Shown here piece by piece: positions 55,861-64,000 of a stretch of 64,000 nucleotides of DNA. Source of the stretch: Pachyseris speciosa (Eukaryota > Cnidaria > Anthozoa > Scleractinia > Pachyseridae); NCBI GenBank assembly GCA_016490735.1, contig JAEMWC010000214.1:122501-186500 (forward strand), read 5' to 3'. Below the pieces are notes generated by a model, which saw only the letters and a list, made by a program, of their open reading frames with translations, had not been told where the DNA came from and did not search any database. The translations under genes were made by a program, and so were the position numbers. Numbering within the stretch: position 1 is the first letter of the stretch; each line of letters opens with the position of its first letter.

Positions 55861-56700
55861 TTAATACATCAAATACAAATCACCATTTCTTTCTTCAATG
55901 TCTTGTTCAGGAAAAATTTTTATGTCAATACCTTTAAGCCGAATTCTTCGTTCTTCTAACATAATTCTCGTTGTTTCACAAACATGCAGAATATCGCCCC
56001 CGTGTAAACAATTCTTTTTCAATCTTATGACTATAGTTTGATTCTCATTATTTTGAATTCTAATTCTTTGATTTTCATTTAACTTAACTTTAATCTCAAC
56101 CAATTTACTCATAGTATTAAGTAAGATATTTTTAAAGTAGTCTGTGATGAATCTGTGATTGAATTTGGAATTATGTATTGTATTTAGAATTGATCTACCT
56201 TTTTGTCTCTCGAGAAGATAGTATACACACCAGTGTCCACACAAAACAGAATCACGCTCTTGTATCTCATTACCAGAATACTCTAATTGTTTTCCACTTG
56301 TGGCCATATATTTCCCTATTTCAATCAGCATCATCAAACCGAATGAATCAAAATACTCACAAAAAAACCCATCTATATTCCTATAACAAACCCAATGCGT
56401 TCCTCTGCCAATTTTGCTGTCAAGATTGACGATTCCACATTCTCTGTTTTTAATCAGTTTCGGTAAATTGTCCCGACTAAAGACTCCTCTAAAATGTTTA
56501 ATATTTAATTGTTTCACCCAATCCAATAAATCAAAGTTAGATAATGGTTTATTTATGAATTTTAGAGTATTGTCCCCAAAATTGGAATATTCATTTTCGT
56601 AAAGGGACTGTTTTTGCCCAACAGAAGACCTTTTCCTTTGGATGATCTTTTTTTTTTCATTCCAAAACCAATTGGGTTGTCCCATGTACCTACAACAGGC
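55861..56700 (-). CDS. Adenain-like maturation protease, element C
   Basis: Catalytic order is H in GRGTHWVCYRNI, D in CEYFDSFG, Gln-helix (EIQERD) and C in SVLCGHWCVYYLL, as in adenovirus/Polinton C5 proteases. The core (about 56580-56150) starts at PLSNFDLLDWVKQLN. A C-terminal extension of about 90 residues (LVEIKVKLNENQRIRI ... FPEQDIEERNGDLYLMY) is not present in element B. No clear ATG at the homologous start; an in-frame ATG inside the pX-like ORF (MGQPNWF) could serve. Open throughout. Confidence 0.85.
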   Translation of the reverse strand, partial: ACCRYMGQPNWFWNEKKKIIQRKRSSVGQKQSLYENEYSNFGDNTLKFINKPLSNFDLLDWVKQLNIKHFRGVFSRDNLPKLIKNRECGIVNLDSKIGRGTHWVCYRNIDGFFCEYFDSFGLMMLIEIGKYMATSGKQLEYSGNEIQERDSVLCGHWCVYYLLERQKGRSILNTIHNSKFNHRFITDYFKNILLNTMSKLVEIKVKLNENQRIRIQNNENQTIVIRLKKNCLHGGDILHVCETTRIMLEERRIRLKGIDIKIFPEQDIEERNGDLYLMY

Positions 56701-56969
56701 GGTGATTGCCAATGTTTTCCACCTCTTTTATTCATTGCAATATGATCTGGAACATGCACAGGCAATGATCGTCTCGGACGACTATGTTCAACGTGTAGAC
56801 CCTTTCCAGTTAATTTTTTAATTGCCTCTATGGCTATTGGAATTGCAAAAGAGGCCAATATTGTCCCCAAACCCTTTCCAATTTGTTTTTTAGTTGGAGA
56901 TATAACAACATGATGTCCACCGGACTGCATCGCATTTATAATATCTTCTTTCTGTTTTTTAGTCAACAT
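56562..56969 (-). CDS. pX-like basic core protein with hydrophobic segment
   Basis: From ATG at 56969: MLTKKQKEDIINAMQSGGHH, a hydrophobic stretch (GTILASFAIPIAIEAIKKL), then GKGLHVEHSRPRRSLPVHVP and a lysine-rich end. The Lys/Arg content and position between pVI-like and protease genes suggest a capsid core or cement protein; GKG/GRG-type sites could be cleaved by the protease. Overlaps the protease frame by about 140 nt. Confidence 0.5.
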   Translation of the reverse strand: MLTKKQKEDIINAMQSGGHHVVISPTKKQIGKGLGTILASFAIPIAIEAIKKLTGKGLHVEHSRPRRSLPVHVPDHIAMNKRGGKHWQSPPVVGTWDNPIGFGMKKKRSSKGKGLLLGKNSPFTKMNIPILGTIL

Positions 56970-56999
56970 ATCTTTGTAAGCTATCAATTGATTTATCTT

Positions 57000-57383
57000 G
57001 CTTTGGGGTACGAGAAAACCCCCTTTTGTTTTCTCCTCCCAAATAGTTTTTCAATTCCCACACTCCCTAAGGCTGAAAGTGCACCTGTTGCCAGAGCCGG
57101 GACTGCTTTTGCACCAAGTGAAAATAAACGACCATAGTGAACCTCCATGTACTACGGCTTTTCTGATTTGTGTTTTTGATATTTTGATGTCTGATCCCTT
57201 TTTCTTATTTTTAGCTTTGATCAGTTTGTTGATTTGTCTTTTAGTTAACATGAGTTGATCATTGCCGGACAGTTCATCATTGGATAATCTGATTGTTACA
57301 GCTGAATTTGAATTGAATGCTTTTGCAAGCTTTTCTTTCTGACCCTGTGAAAGTTTCACTCCATGAGGATGATAAGTAGTCAT
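57000..57383 (-). pseudogene. pVI-like minor capsid/core protein
   Basis: ATG at 57383 with TCTA 12 nt upstream. VKLSQGQKEKLAKAF, LSGNDQLMLTKRQINKLIKA and DIKISKTQIRKAVVHGGSLW, then a frameshift near 57130 and a glycine/alanine-rich amphipathic part (LGAKAVPALATGALSALGSV) ending in basic residues. The same pattern is fused to MCP in element B. Amphipathic helix plus protease partner recall adenovirus pVI, but the link is by analogy. Confidence 0.55.
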
Positions 57384-57432
57384 ATAATATATATTTAGAT
57401 TAAATTGTATTTAAGATAAAAAATCTTTCTTC

Positions 57433-58722
57433 TTACATCGATCTCAGGATCAATTTTCCATCAGTCTTTCTCATTTCAACATCCTGCTCATAGAGGACCA
57501 ATGCATACACACTATAATCTGTTGCTGTTCCTCCACTCAAAGTGTATTTGAATGTCAGTTTAGTCATACCATCCTTGAAATCCTGTTTCTGTTTCGTTAA
57601 ATCGAAATAAATGAATGGGAATATGGAACCGAAGTTGCCCCTGTTCAGCAAGGTAGAATCACTGAATTCATTGACAGCATCGACATATTTCAAAACATCC
57701 CTGAATACTCTTGATGGTTCTGTTGATGGTTTATAGTGAATCTCCGGGTAATCATTTGAATTACCAACCTCAAGATGACAACTCGTCATTGTTCTCGGAT
57801 CAGTTGAAACTGAGAATGTGTTATACAAGAATTTATTAGCTGTCTGATCATTATCACTCGCATCATTGATTATGAAAACAAATACATGCCTCGGTTTGTT
57901 TATTCCTGTTGAAATACAGAAATTAGCTGTCTGTTGTCTGGTTGAATTACCTCTCTCAATCATTTCTCTCATATAGGTCCACTTTCTTGTATCGAGATAT
58001 TTGTCCATGTATAATGACTTTCCACTCGCATTGAAAATAATACGAGGGACTATTAATTGAAATTTGGTGAGTACAACACGACAATTATCAGCAGCCTGCC
58101 AAATTAAATTTGCATCACTTTCAAGTGTCAAGTTCAACTCTATTTTCGAGTTAGGTAAAATTTCATTCCACAAACTCTTGAAAAATCCGTATCTATTCAA
58201 CGGTATTTCTGCATTCACTTTTCCATTGGCGCCATCCAACAACAGTTTACGAGATGCGAACCCTTTATTATAATTAGCGTTCGCTGTCCTCTCTTCAGTG
58301 TGTCTATTTGTGTCGAGATATAAAAACTCATTTGTCCCTTGTGATGAAGCATAACCCTGAGAATAATCAAGCAAGGTTTTGATATTCGTCGCCTGATTAA
58401 CATTTTCACATTGATAAACATCAATACCATTCATTTTCACGTTTATGTCATTGATAAGAGAGAAAGTGGAATTTACCATACCGTTATGATCATTAGCAAC
58501 TATATCAGCTCCATCCGCAAGTTTCTTTACAATGAAATCAACATCCAAACGGGCATTGAACCAATCAAATGGTGTAGTTTCTCCACTGTTGTCAACAACA
58601 AAACGATAACCAGTTTTCTTCTGATGAGCATTATTTGCAACAACAGTATTTAATGCCATCTCAAGTTCAAAGACAATATCTTCATATCGTTCAATATATT
58701 TTGATTCTCGATAGTTTGACAT
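57433..58722 (-). CDS. Major capsid protein (double jelly-roll type), intact
   Basis: 429 residues without interruption; ATG at 58722 with TCTA 12 nt upstream. Recognisable blocks: TTPFDWFNARLDVDF, TNIKTLLDYSQGYASS, EFLYLDTNRH, IPLNRYGFFKSLW and RVVLTKFQLIVPRIIF. The middle block matches the partial MCP of element B. Length and position between penton-like and core genes fit the Polinton MCP, which forms hexameric capsomers. That this is the only large structural gene without a lesion, while polymerase and ATPase are broken, is notable. Confidence 0.8.
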   Translation of the reverse strand: MSNYRESKYIERYEDIVFELEMALNTVVANNAHQKKTGYRFVVDNSGETTPFDWFNARLDVDFIVKKLADGADIVANDHNGMVNSTFSLINDINVKMNGIDVYQCENVNQATNIKTLLDYSQGYASSQGTNEFLYLDTNRHTEERTANANYNKGFASRKLLLDGANGKVNAEIPLNRYGFFKSLWNEILPNSKIELNLTLESDANLIWQAADNCRVVLTKFQLIVPRIIFNASGKSLYMDKYLDTRKWTYMREMIERGNSTRQQTANFCISTGINKPRHVFVFIINDASDNDQTANKFLYNTFSVSTDPRTMTSCHLEVGNSNDYPEIHYKPSTEPSRVFRDVLKYVDAVNEFSDSTLLNRGNFGSIFPFIYFDLTKQKQDFKDGMTKLTFKYTLSGGTATDYSVYALVLYEQDVEMRKTDGKLILRSM

Positions 58723-58740
58723 ATATTAATGGGTTAGATA

Positions 58741-59028
58741 AAGTTTTATTTCTTTTAAGCTTGCCACCTGAGAGAAGCTGACTGAGTCTTTCATTCACTT
58801 CATTTTGTGTTAAAGGTTTGGTCAGTTTAGGTTTTGTTGCTATTGTTGGTTTTGTCTTTCTCTTGCTTAAAGTTCAATTATTTTGTCACCAGCTTTTTTA
58901 CCAGCATAATCACCAATTGTTGCTGCGGTTTTTTCAGCTGCTTTTTTTCCAACTGTTTTGATAATGTCTGTCAAGACCCCTTCACCTTGTTGTTCTTCAC
59001 TACACTTCTTATATGCAAATCATTTCAT
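58741..59028 (-). pseudogene. Small basic amphipathic protein, decayed
   Basis: From ATG at 59028 the minus strand reads a TGA at codon 3, then KKCSEEQQGEGVLTDIIKTV and GKKAAEKTAATIGDYAGKK, a lysine/alanine amphipathic stretch, stop, and a shifted end with LTQNEVNERLSQLLSGG. It sits between penton-like and MCP genes where element B has 33836-34036. An AT-repeat expansion separates its TCTA motif from the ATG. Confidence 0.45.
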
Positions 59029-59084
59029 ATATATATATAATTATATATATATATATAATTAGATTGATTTAGGAAGTTTTTGTA

Positions 59085-61031
59085 TTATAATTCTGTCCCT
59101 CTCAGAAATAACTCAATAAACCAATCTATACCATTCAGATGAACTGGTGCTCCAGAAGAATCGGTGACATAAAAGCGCATTGAACTGATAGTATGTGTTC
59201 AAACTGGATTATATGAAAGATGACGAGGCTTGTATGTGAAGGGGAGAGATCTGACTAGATCTGTGACTGGTATGACAGCGATTGTACTCGTGCTATTCCC
59301 ATCAACGATACTGTCTATAATTTTATCACAATTTATATAAATTTCGTCTACCCCTCTTGTAATGGGTCGGTACATTTCACTGACCCCCAGTCCATGGACT
59401 ACCATGATGGACTACCGAAATGGACTACCTATATGGACTGCTAAATGGACTACCAAAAATGGACTACCCTTAATTACCTACCTTGAAAAAAAAAATTAGT
59501 AAAGTTTGGTTGTTTTCATCGATTGATCGTGATCTCCACCATCTTGTTATTTTTTAAATGCTGCTGGTCAGCTGTTCTGCAGGCGTATTCATTCGTCTCG
59601 TGTGATAGCTGACACGCTGATGGTCAGTAAAAATTTGAATTTATAATCCTTTGTTATAAATAGGGTAGGGAAAATCACAGATATTTTGGTCTTTAAGTGC
59701 CCCTAACACCGAAATATATTCAAAACACATTGCGCCTGTAATTTTTTTTTAAACCAAATCTCGACTTTTTACAGGCTGTAAAAGTTACGACATCTTGCCG
59801 TCATCTGTCACACGATCAAGCTAGTAAGGAGCGTGGGTCTTTTCCCCAGTTAAAGTCACAAACTGATCATCGCGCTACGTCTTCGTAAATACATAATAGT
59901 CAACTGGGGAATAGACCCACGCCCCAGCTGACTTGGTCGTGTACCAAATGATGCATAGTTTATCGTAAGCCCCCATAAAAAACTCTTAAGGCTGGAAATA
60001 AATGCTACATGTTTTTGGAATATGTACAAAGTATTATAATAGCGAAAAAAAAAAACTATTCTTGGGGCTAGGAGCACTTTAAATAAGGTAAGGCTTTTGG
60101 GAAGCAGGCTGCACCCCACCCAATTTTTCTGGGAATACCCCCCTGGGCCTGGTCATGTGATCTATTTTTGAGTTGTATCTTCTTCTGTCACTTACCATTT
60201 TGAGCATCATGACAGCCAGGTAAGGAATCACCTGGAAGATTGTAAATCAAATTTTTACTCTAGCTGCAGCCCGTCAGCCATCATGCACGATGAGTGAATG
60301 CGCCTGCAGAAAAGCTGTCCAGCAGCATTTAAAAAATAAGATGGTGGAGATCACGATCAATCGATGAAAACAACCAAACTTTACTAATTTTTTTTTCCAG
60401 GTAGGTAATTAAGGGTAGTCCATTTTTGGTAGTCCATTTAGCAGTCCATATAGGTAGTCCATTTCGGTAGTCCATCATGGTAGTCCATGGACTGGGGGTC
60501 AGTGAAATGTACCGACCCTCTTGTAATATCAGGAAGATCTGAACCGTACTCTGTGGTCAAAACTACTTTTGAATCAAAACCGAGAAGTTTTCTGAATTCT
60601 AAATTTTGCAAATCCACGCGATAATTTTCATTAAGTTCAATCAAAATACGATATGTTGATAAAATGAAAAATATATTGACACCGTACTTCTTTTTAGCAT
60701 CATCCGGGTCATCGATAACCAGGTGATTATTTTTACTCATATACTCGTGGATATAATTATTAATATCATCATAAGAATACATGCCATCAACAAATGTTAT
60801 CGTTTCCCAATTTACACCTTTGTCGTGACTGTATTTAATTTTATTGTTTCCAAAAGATTGTCTGATATTATACCAACTGTATGTCATATTGATAGTTTTT
60901 ACAGCAATGTCATACTTCATTTCATTTGATAATTTCAGAGGAGTATTAAATCTTTTTGTAAAATCATGACTAAGACTGACGCCTACTTTGTCTCTATTTT
61001 TACTGTTGAAACGTAATGATATTTCTGTCAT
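59085..61031 (-). pseudogene. Penton-like minor capsid protein, element C
   Basis: ATG at 61031 with TCTA 12 nt upstream. N-terminal part: INMTYSWYNIRQSFGNNKIK, TFVDGMYSYDDINNYIHEYM, RKLLGFDSKV, DLPDITRG; then a Mutator-like insertion (59364-60518); then VDEIYINCDKIIDS, LPFTYKPRHLSYN, one TGA, and ISSMRFYVTDSSGAPVHLNG, ending at 59085. The insert plus duplication is a multiple of 3, so the downstream part stays in frame. Homologous to element B 33042-33817. Penton identity is inferred from gene order and the C-terminal strand pattern. Confidence 0.65.
59364..60518. mobile_element. Mutator-like non-autonomous element with near-identical long TIRs
   Basis: 1,155 bp from GGGTCGGTACATTTCACTGA to its inverse, with TCTTGTAAT duplicated at 59355-59363 and 60519-60527. 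The arms (about 260 bp) differ at few positions. Six or so TGGACTACC-type iterons lie in each arm. The 9-bp duplication and long TIRs fit Mutator. The middle carries an ATIC-intron-like interspersed repeat (AGGCTGTAAAAGTTACGACA). Confidence 0.9.
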
Positions 61032-61037
61032 ATACTA

Positions 61038-61301
61038 TTAGAGTAGATATTTCATAATTATTTTATTAAGCTCTTCATTATCGATGATATTCTTATATCT
61101 TTTTAACATGTGCAATATCTTCACAAATTCGTCTCTAACACTTGAACTATTATTCCGGCCAGCAAAAATAGACCCTCCGAGTAACTGGAGTCGTGAAAGC
61201 AAGTCTCCTATATCATTATAATAAACAACACCCTCCCCTGTTTGGTATTTGTAAGAATTTCGTACATCTGTAATCGTTTCTCTATATTTCTTCAAAGTAT
61301 C
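61038..61301 (-). CDS. Small helical protein of element C
   Basis: About 85 residues with NDIGDLLSRLQLLGG, a helix with EFVKILHMLKRYK and LNKIIMKYLL. No ATG: the in-frame upstream codon ATA at 61304-61302, in a TCTT-10-ATA context, may be a mutated start. Counterpart of 32861-33064. Confidence 0.5.
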   Translation of the reverse strand, partial: DTLKKYRETITDVRNSYKYQTGEGVVYYNDIGDLLSRLQLLGGSIFAGRNNSSSVRDEFVKILHMLKRYKNIIDNEELNKIIMKYLL

Positions 61302-61319
61302 TATCTCTCGATTATAAGA

Positions 61320-61848
61320 TTATTTAACTTCTGGTTCTGTTGTGCGTGCTTTTTTTCTTCCAAGTTCTTGATTGATTTTTCCAGCTTTTATCCTTTCTTC
61401 TAAAAGTTTTTGTGGACTGACTTGAGTCAAATCGTTCGGTTTCAAAAGCTTGTAATTTTTTAATATAATTCTGTCATCTTTATTGAAATTGTTATCGATC
61501 GCTAACATTGTGATTTTCCCATCCTCATCCTTTGGTGCTTCAATGGCTTTAGGAAGTTCCGTATCCATTAAAATTGCTTTGCGATTAGCTTCCATAACAT
61601 TATCGAGTCCTTTTGTTAAAGCCAGTTGATTTTGTTTCAACTGTTCAATAACTTCATCCTGTTTATCGTCAATAGTTTTTTTTAACCTTCATCTGAGTAT
61701 CAATAGAAGGTTTTAATAATTCCGATGTTGTATCATATGCATCCTGTTTTGCGTTTTCATAAGTCTTGATAACCTCACGAACTTCTCTCGTCTTATTTGC
61801 AGCTTCAATTCCACTTTGAAGAAGTCTTTTCATTCGCTCTATATCCAT
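61320..61848 (-). pseudogene. Leader protein of element C, frameshift in an A-run
   Basis: ATG at 61848 (MDIERMKRLLQSGIEAANKT), TCTA 12 nt upstream. A run of eight A (61675-61682 on the plus strand as T) ends the first frame; the next frame continues DKQDEVIEQLKQNQLALTKG to EELGRKKAR-type basic end at 61320. Position matches 32129-32891. Function unknown. Confidence 0.5.
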
Positions 61849-61884
61849 ATACAATAGCGTTAGATTAATCTAAACTATTACTAT
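61849..61884. promoter_or_regulatory. Bidirectional promoter with paired TCTA motifs
   Basis: Only 36 bp separate the leader gene ATG (minus) from the ATPase ATG (plus). Each ATG is preceded at 12 nt by TCTA in its own orientation: ATTAATCTAACG (minus) and ATTAATCTAAAC (plus), sharing a palindromic TTAGATTAATCTAA centre at 61860-61873. Confidence 0.65.
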
Positions 61885-62524
61885 ATGGAAATACCAAACT
61901 ATGACATTTTTCAGAATTCAAACAAGTCTTTCAGACAGTTATATCCGTATATGCCGAAAGATACATTTAGAATGTTGCTTGCCGGAAATTCAGGATCAGG
62001 GAAGACTACATTATTTTTACACTTAATTATGCAACCTTTGGTGTATTACGATCAGATACATTTATACGCTAAAAATTTAGATCAAGACAAATACCAATAT
62101 TTACAACAGGAAATGGATAAAATAAGCAAACAAGTTGGTTATCCCGTTTTAATTCAGTCAAGATAAAATTTTACCTGTCGAACAACTTCAAGACACTGAT
62201 TTGCAGCGGTTAATTGTGTTTGATGATTTTGTAACTGATAAAAAACAAGATCAAATTATAAACTATTTTATTCAAGGGCGCCATCGAAACGTGTCATGTG
62301 TGTATCTCACACAGTCATTCTACGGATGCCCGAAAGCCGTTAGACTTAATTGTAGCCATTTCTGTCTATATGACTTCCCATCATCGGGAGAAAGAAACTT
62401 GATCTCCCAGGAACTTGGAATTGAAAAACAAAAGTATATTGAAGCAACCAAAAAACCATATTCTTTCTGTTATGTTGACAAGCCAATGAAAACAGTAAAG
62501 AGAAACTTTTATGGTAATATCTAA
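61885..62524 (+). pseudogene. A32/FtsK-HerA-type packaging ATPase
   Basis: ATG at 61885, TCTA 12 nt upstream. Walker A in LLAGNSGSGKTTLFLHL, then after a one-base shift near 62160 (DKILPVEQLQDTDLQRL) Walker B in LIVFDDFVTDK, a sensor YLTQSFYGCPK and C-terminal KNFYGNI-like end (VKRNFYGNI). This ATPase would pump DNA into capsids. It is transcribed divergently from the leader gene; the two TCTA motifs are arranged back to back in 36 nt. The only lesion is the shift. Confidence 0.88.
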
Positions 62525-62535
62525 TCTAATAGTAT

Positions 62536-64000
62536 ATGGGTATATTCAACTTTTTACCAGGTCAAGATCATGTTGGTCATATAAGAACAAGTTTGGGAAA
62601 AAAGGGTCAAAGAGGCCTCCCCGGTATAGGTTTCAAATTGACTAAAGATGGACAAAATTACGATATCGAAAACAAACGTTTGACAAATGTGGGTGCACCG
62701 GTAGATAAAAATGATAGTGCAACACGTGAATTTGTGACAGATACTGTTTTGTCTGCTTCAGGTACTCAACTCAACCCGTTTGCTTTTTTATTAAAGGATA
62801 AAACCAAATCTACTGTAATACAGAACATGGAAAACCTACAAATTGAAGATTACAATAGATCACCTTTTGTTATCTAATAAACAAATCAGCTTTTTCCTTT
62901 TGGATTAAACAAAGTGGTGACTTTGTCTCTAAAATTTGTTTCGATATTTCTTCATTGAGTAATGGGAAGTACTCTTTTGTATCTGAGTTTTATTCACCAT
63001 CGGACCCACAACAAGCAGCAATCGAATTATCTCTTCCCACAGTTAATATACGTATCGCAGGACAGACATTTCAAAAAGCTTTTTCTCAAACTCCTCGTGT
63101 TGACAGTTACATAAAAAAACTTTTTCAAATCGAAAAAACAGGAAGCGGTCAGACATTGATTAAGGTAGCACTTTCTAGTACAGCTCCCGCACCCAACACT
63201 AAAACCCATCTTATTGTTTATGGTGCCTACGGTTTTCATACACAATTATCTCATTTGGTTCACGATCCTGTTTTTGGGATCGAAAATGGGAATGTTGTTT
63301 TTAATATAGACATGGGAAATACTCACAAAATTATCAATGTACAAAATCCTACGGGATTAAAAGATGTGGCAACAAAAGAGTAAGTGGATCATAATATATC
63401 AGGAGGTCAACATTCAGCCTTCTTAAAGAAAGACGGAAGTATTGCAATGACAGGAAACCTTAATATGGGGCAAAATCTTATTACCAATTTGAATAATCCA
63501 ATAAATAACCTCGACGCTACAAATAAAGTTTATGTAGAAAATCAAATTGCAAGTTGTTTAAAACGAGATGGAACTGAACCGGCTCTCGGCGATCTGAACA
63601 TGGCAGGATTTGCAATTGAAGATTTAAAAGATGCTGAAAATGCCGTTAACAAAAAATATGTTGATCAGGGCTTACGGATTAAACTAGATGCAATTGCTCA
63701 AAAAGATCTAAATATGAACAATAATGCTATTATCGATCTTGCTCCTCCCGTAAATTTAGATGATGCAGTTACAAAAAGGTACATAGATGAATATTTCTTA
63801 CGACGAGAAGGTTCGACTATGATGTATGGCGATCTGTCAATGGGTGGGAAAAAGTGACAAATGTGGCGGATGTGGTGAATGAAACCGATGTAGTGAATTT
63901 TAGAGTTTTAAATCGAGCTTCACAATCTATCAGATCAGCGGCCTTGTTACTAAATGGATCAAACGCGATGACCGCAGACTTGAAAGCCGGAGGGAATAAA
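62536..64000 (+). pseudogene. Collagen/phage-fibre-like spike protein, runs off the window
   Basis: ATG at 62536, TCTA 12 nt upstream. A GKKGQRGLPGIG collagen-like stretch is followed by a fibre repeat (NKRLTNVGAPVDKNDSATRE), a middle domain without recognised family (62871-63380, after a shift near 62870), and then repeated phage-tail-fibre-like units: MTGNLNMGQNLITNLNNP, LDATNKVYV, LGDLNMAGFAIEDL, AVNKKYVDQ, LNMNNNAIIDLAPP, DDAVTKRYID. Lesions: frameshift near 62870, TAA at 63381-63383 (in a TKE(Y)VDH context), frameshift near 63853. A trimeric receptor-binding fibre is the likely role. Confidence 0.75.

Larger units (their letters stand above)
47520..64000. mobile_element. Polinton (Maverick) element C, nearly complete, runs off the window
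   Basis: Self-synthesising DNA transposon or endogenous virus with pPolB, integrase, protease, packaging ATPase, MCP and penton-like genes plus accessory genes. Left boundary is set by a repeat array at 47524-47790; the right end is beyond 64000. Lesions: one frameshift and two TAGs in polymerase, frameshifts in ATPase, fibre, BRO, core and leader genes, one TGA in penton. MCP is intact. Two younger transposons sit inside it. Confidence 0.9.

Noticed and set aside
55861..57000. Programmed -1 frameshifts joining pVI-like, pX-like and protease ORFs of element C
   Set aside because: The frames are successively -1, but no good slippery heptamer is present and element B has an ATG-started protease in a different relative frame; ordinary gene overlap explains it.
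1..64000. CRISPR arrays or bacterial operon features
   Set aside because: Tandem repeats here are microsatellites, iterons or transposon arrays without spacer structure, and the genome is eukaryotic.

Overview
This window reads as nuclear DNA of a cnidarian, most likely an anthozoan such as a stony coral. The only ordinary host gene I recognise is ATIC (bifunctional purine biosynthesis protein), present as five + strand exons at 8697-8918, 14211-14465, 23831-23920, 27502-27630 and 44596-44688. All five are phase 0, have GT/AG borders and encode part of the AICAR transformylase half. The exons for the IMP cyclohydrolase N-terminus and for the last quarter of the protein were not found, so they probably lie outside the window or beyond the large element on the right. 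Cnidarian origin is inferred from the intron-rich gene, the AT-rich non-coding DNA and the mix of MITEs, CR1/L2-like LINEs, Penelope-like elements, tRNA-derived SINEs and Polintons. || Almost everything else is mobile DNA, much of it inside ATIC introns. Region 1-1128 holds the decayed tail of a Polinton-like capsid gene and a small membrane protein. Region 1.6-6.8 kb, between TACCGTATTTATT-type inverted ends, holds a Tc1-like DD34E transposase with one frameshift and, on the other strand, an uninterrupted 489-aa Rep with HUH endonuclease and superfamily 3 helicase motifs like those of CRESS/parvovirus-type replicons. Region 9-29 kb holds MITEs, foldback elements, LINE fragments (one with a twin-priming inversion), microsatellites and three histone-type 3' stem-loops. 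A decayed zinc-finger/transposase-like gene lies at 29.8-32.0 kb. || Two Polinton (Maverick/adintovirus-like) elements dominate the right half. Element B (about 32.1-37.2 kb, + strand) is GC-rich and broken: penton-like protein, deleted major capsid protein, core-like proteins, adenain-like protease, a zinc-ribbon protein and a parvovirus-type phospholipase A2. Element C (about 47.5 kb to beyond the window end) is AT-rich and nearly complete: protein-primed DNA polymerase B, BRO-N/VRR-NUC protein, chromodomain integrase, PLA2, zinc-ribbon protein, protease, core-like proteins, intact major capsid protein, penton-like protein, packaging ATPase and a collagen/phage-fibre-like spike. Element C is itself hit by a TTAA-flanked piggyBac-type insertion in the polymerase and a Mutator-like insertion with 9-bp target duplications in the penton gene. 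|| Two signals stand out. In element C, seven genes on both strands carry TCTA exactly 12 nt before the ATG, reminiscent of the CroV/Mavirus late promoter, while the polymerase lacks it. In both elements B and C, the zinc-ribbon ORF ends at a GGGAAAC slippery heptamer followed directly by a stop codon and then a GC-rich hairpin, and the conserved protein continues in the -1 frame. This is the arrangement of a programmed -1 ribosomal frameshift.
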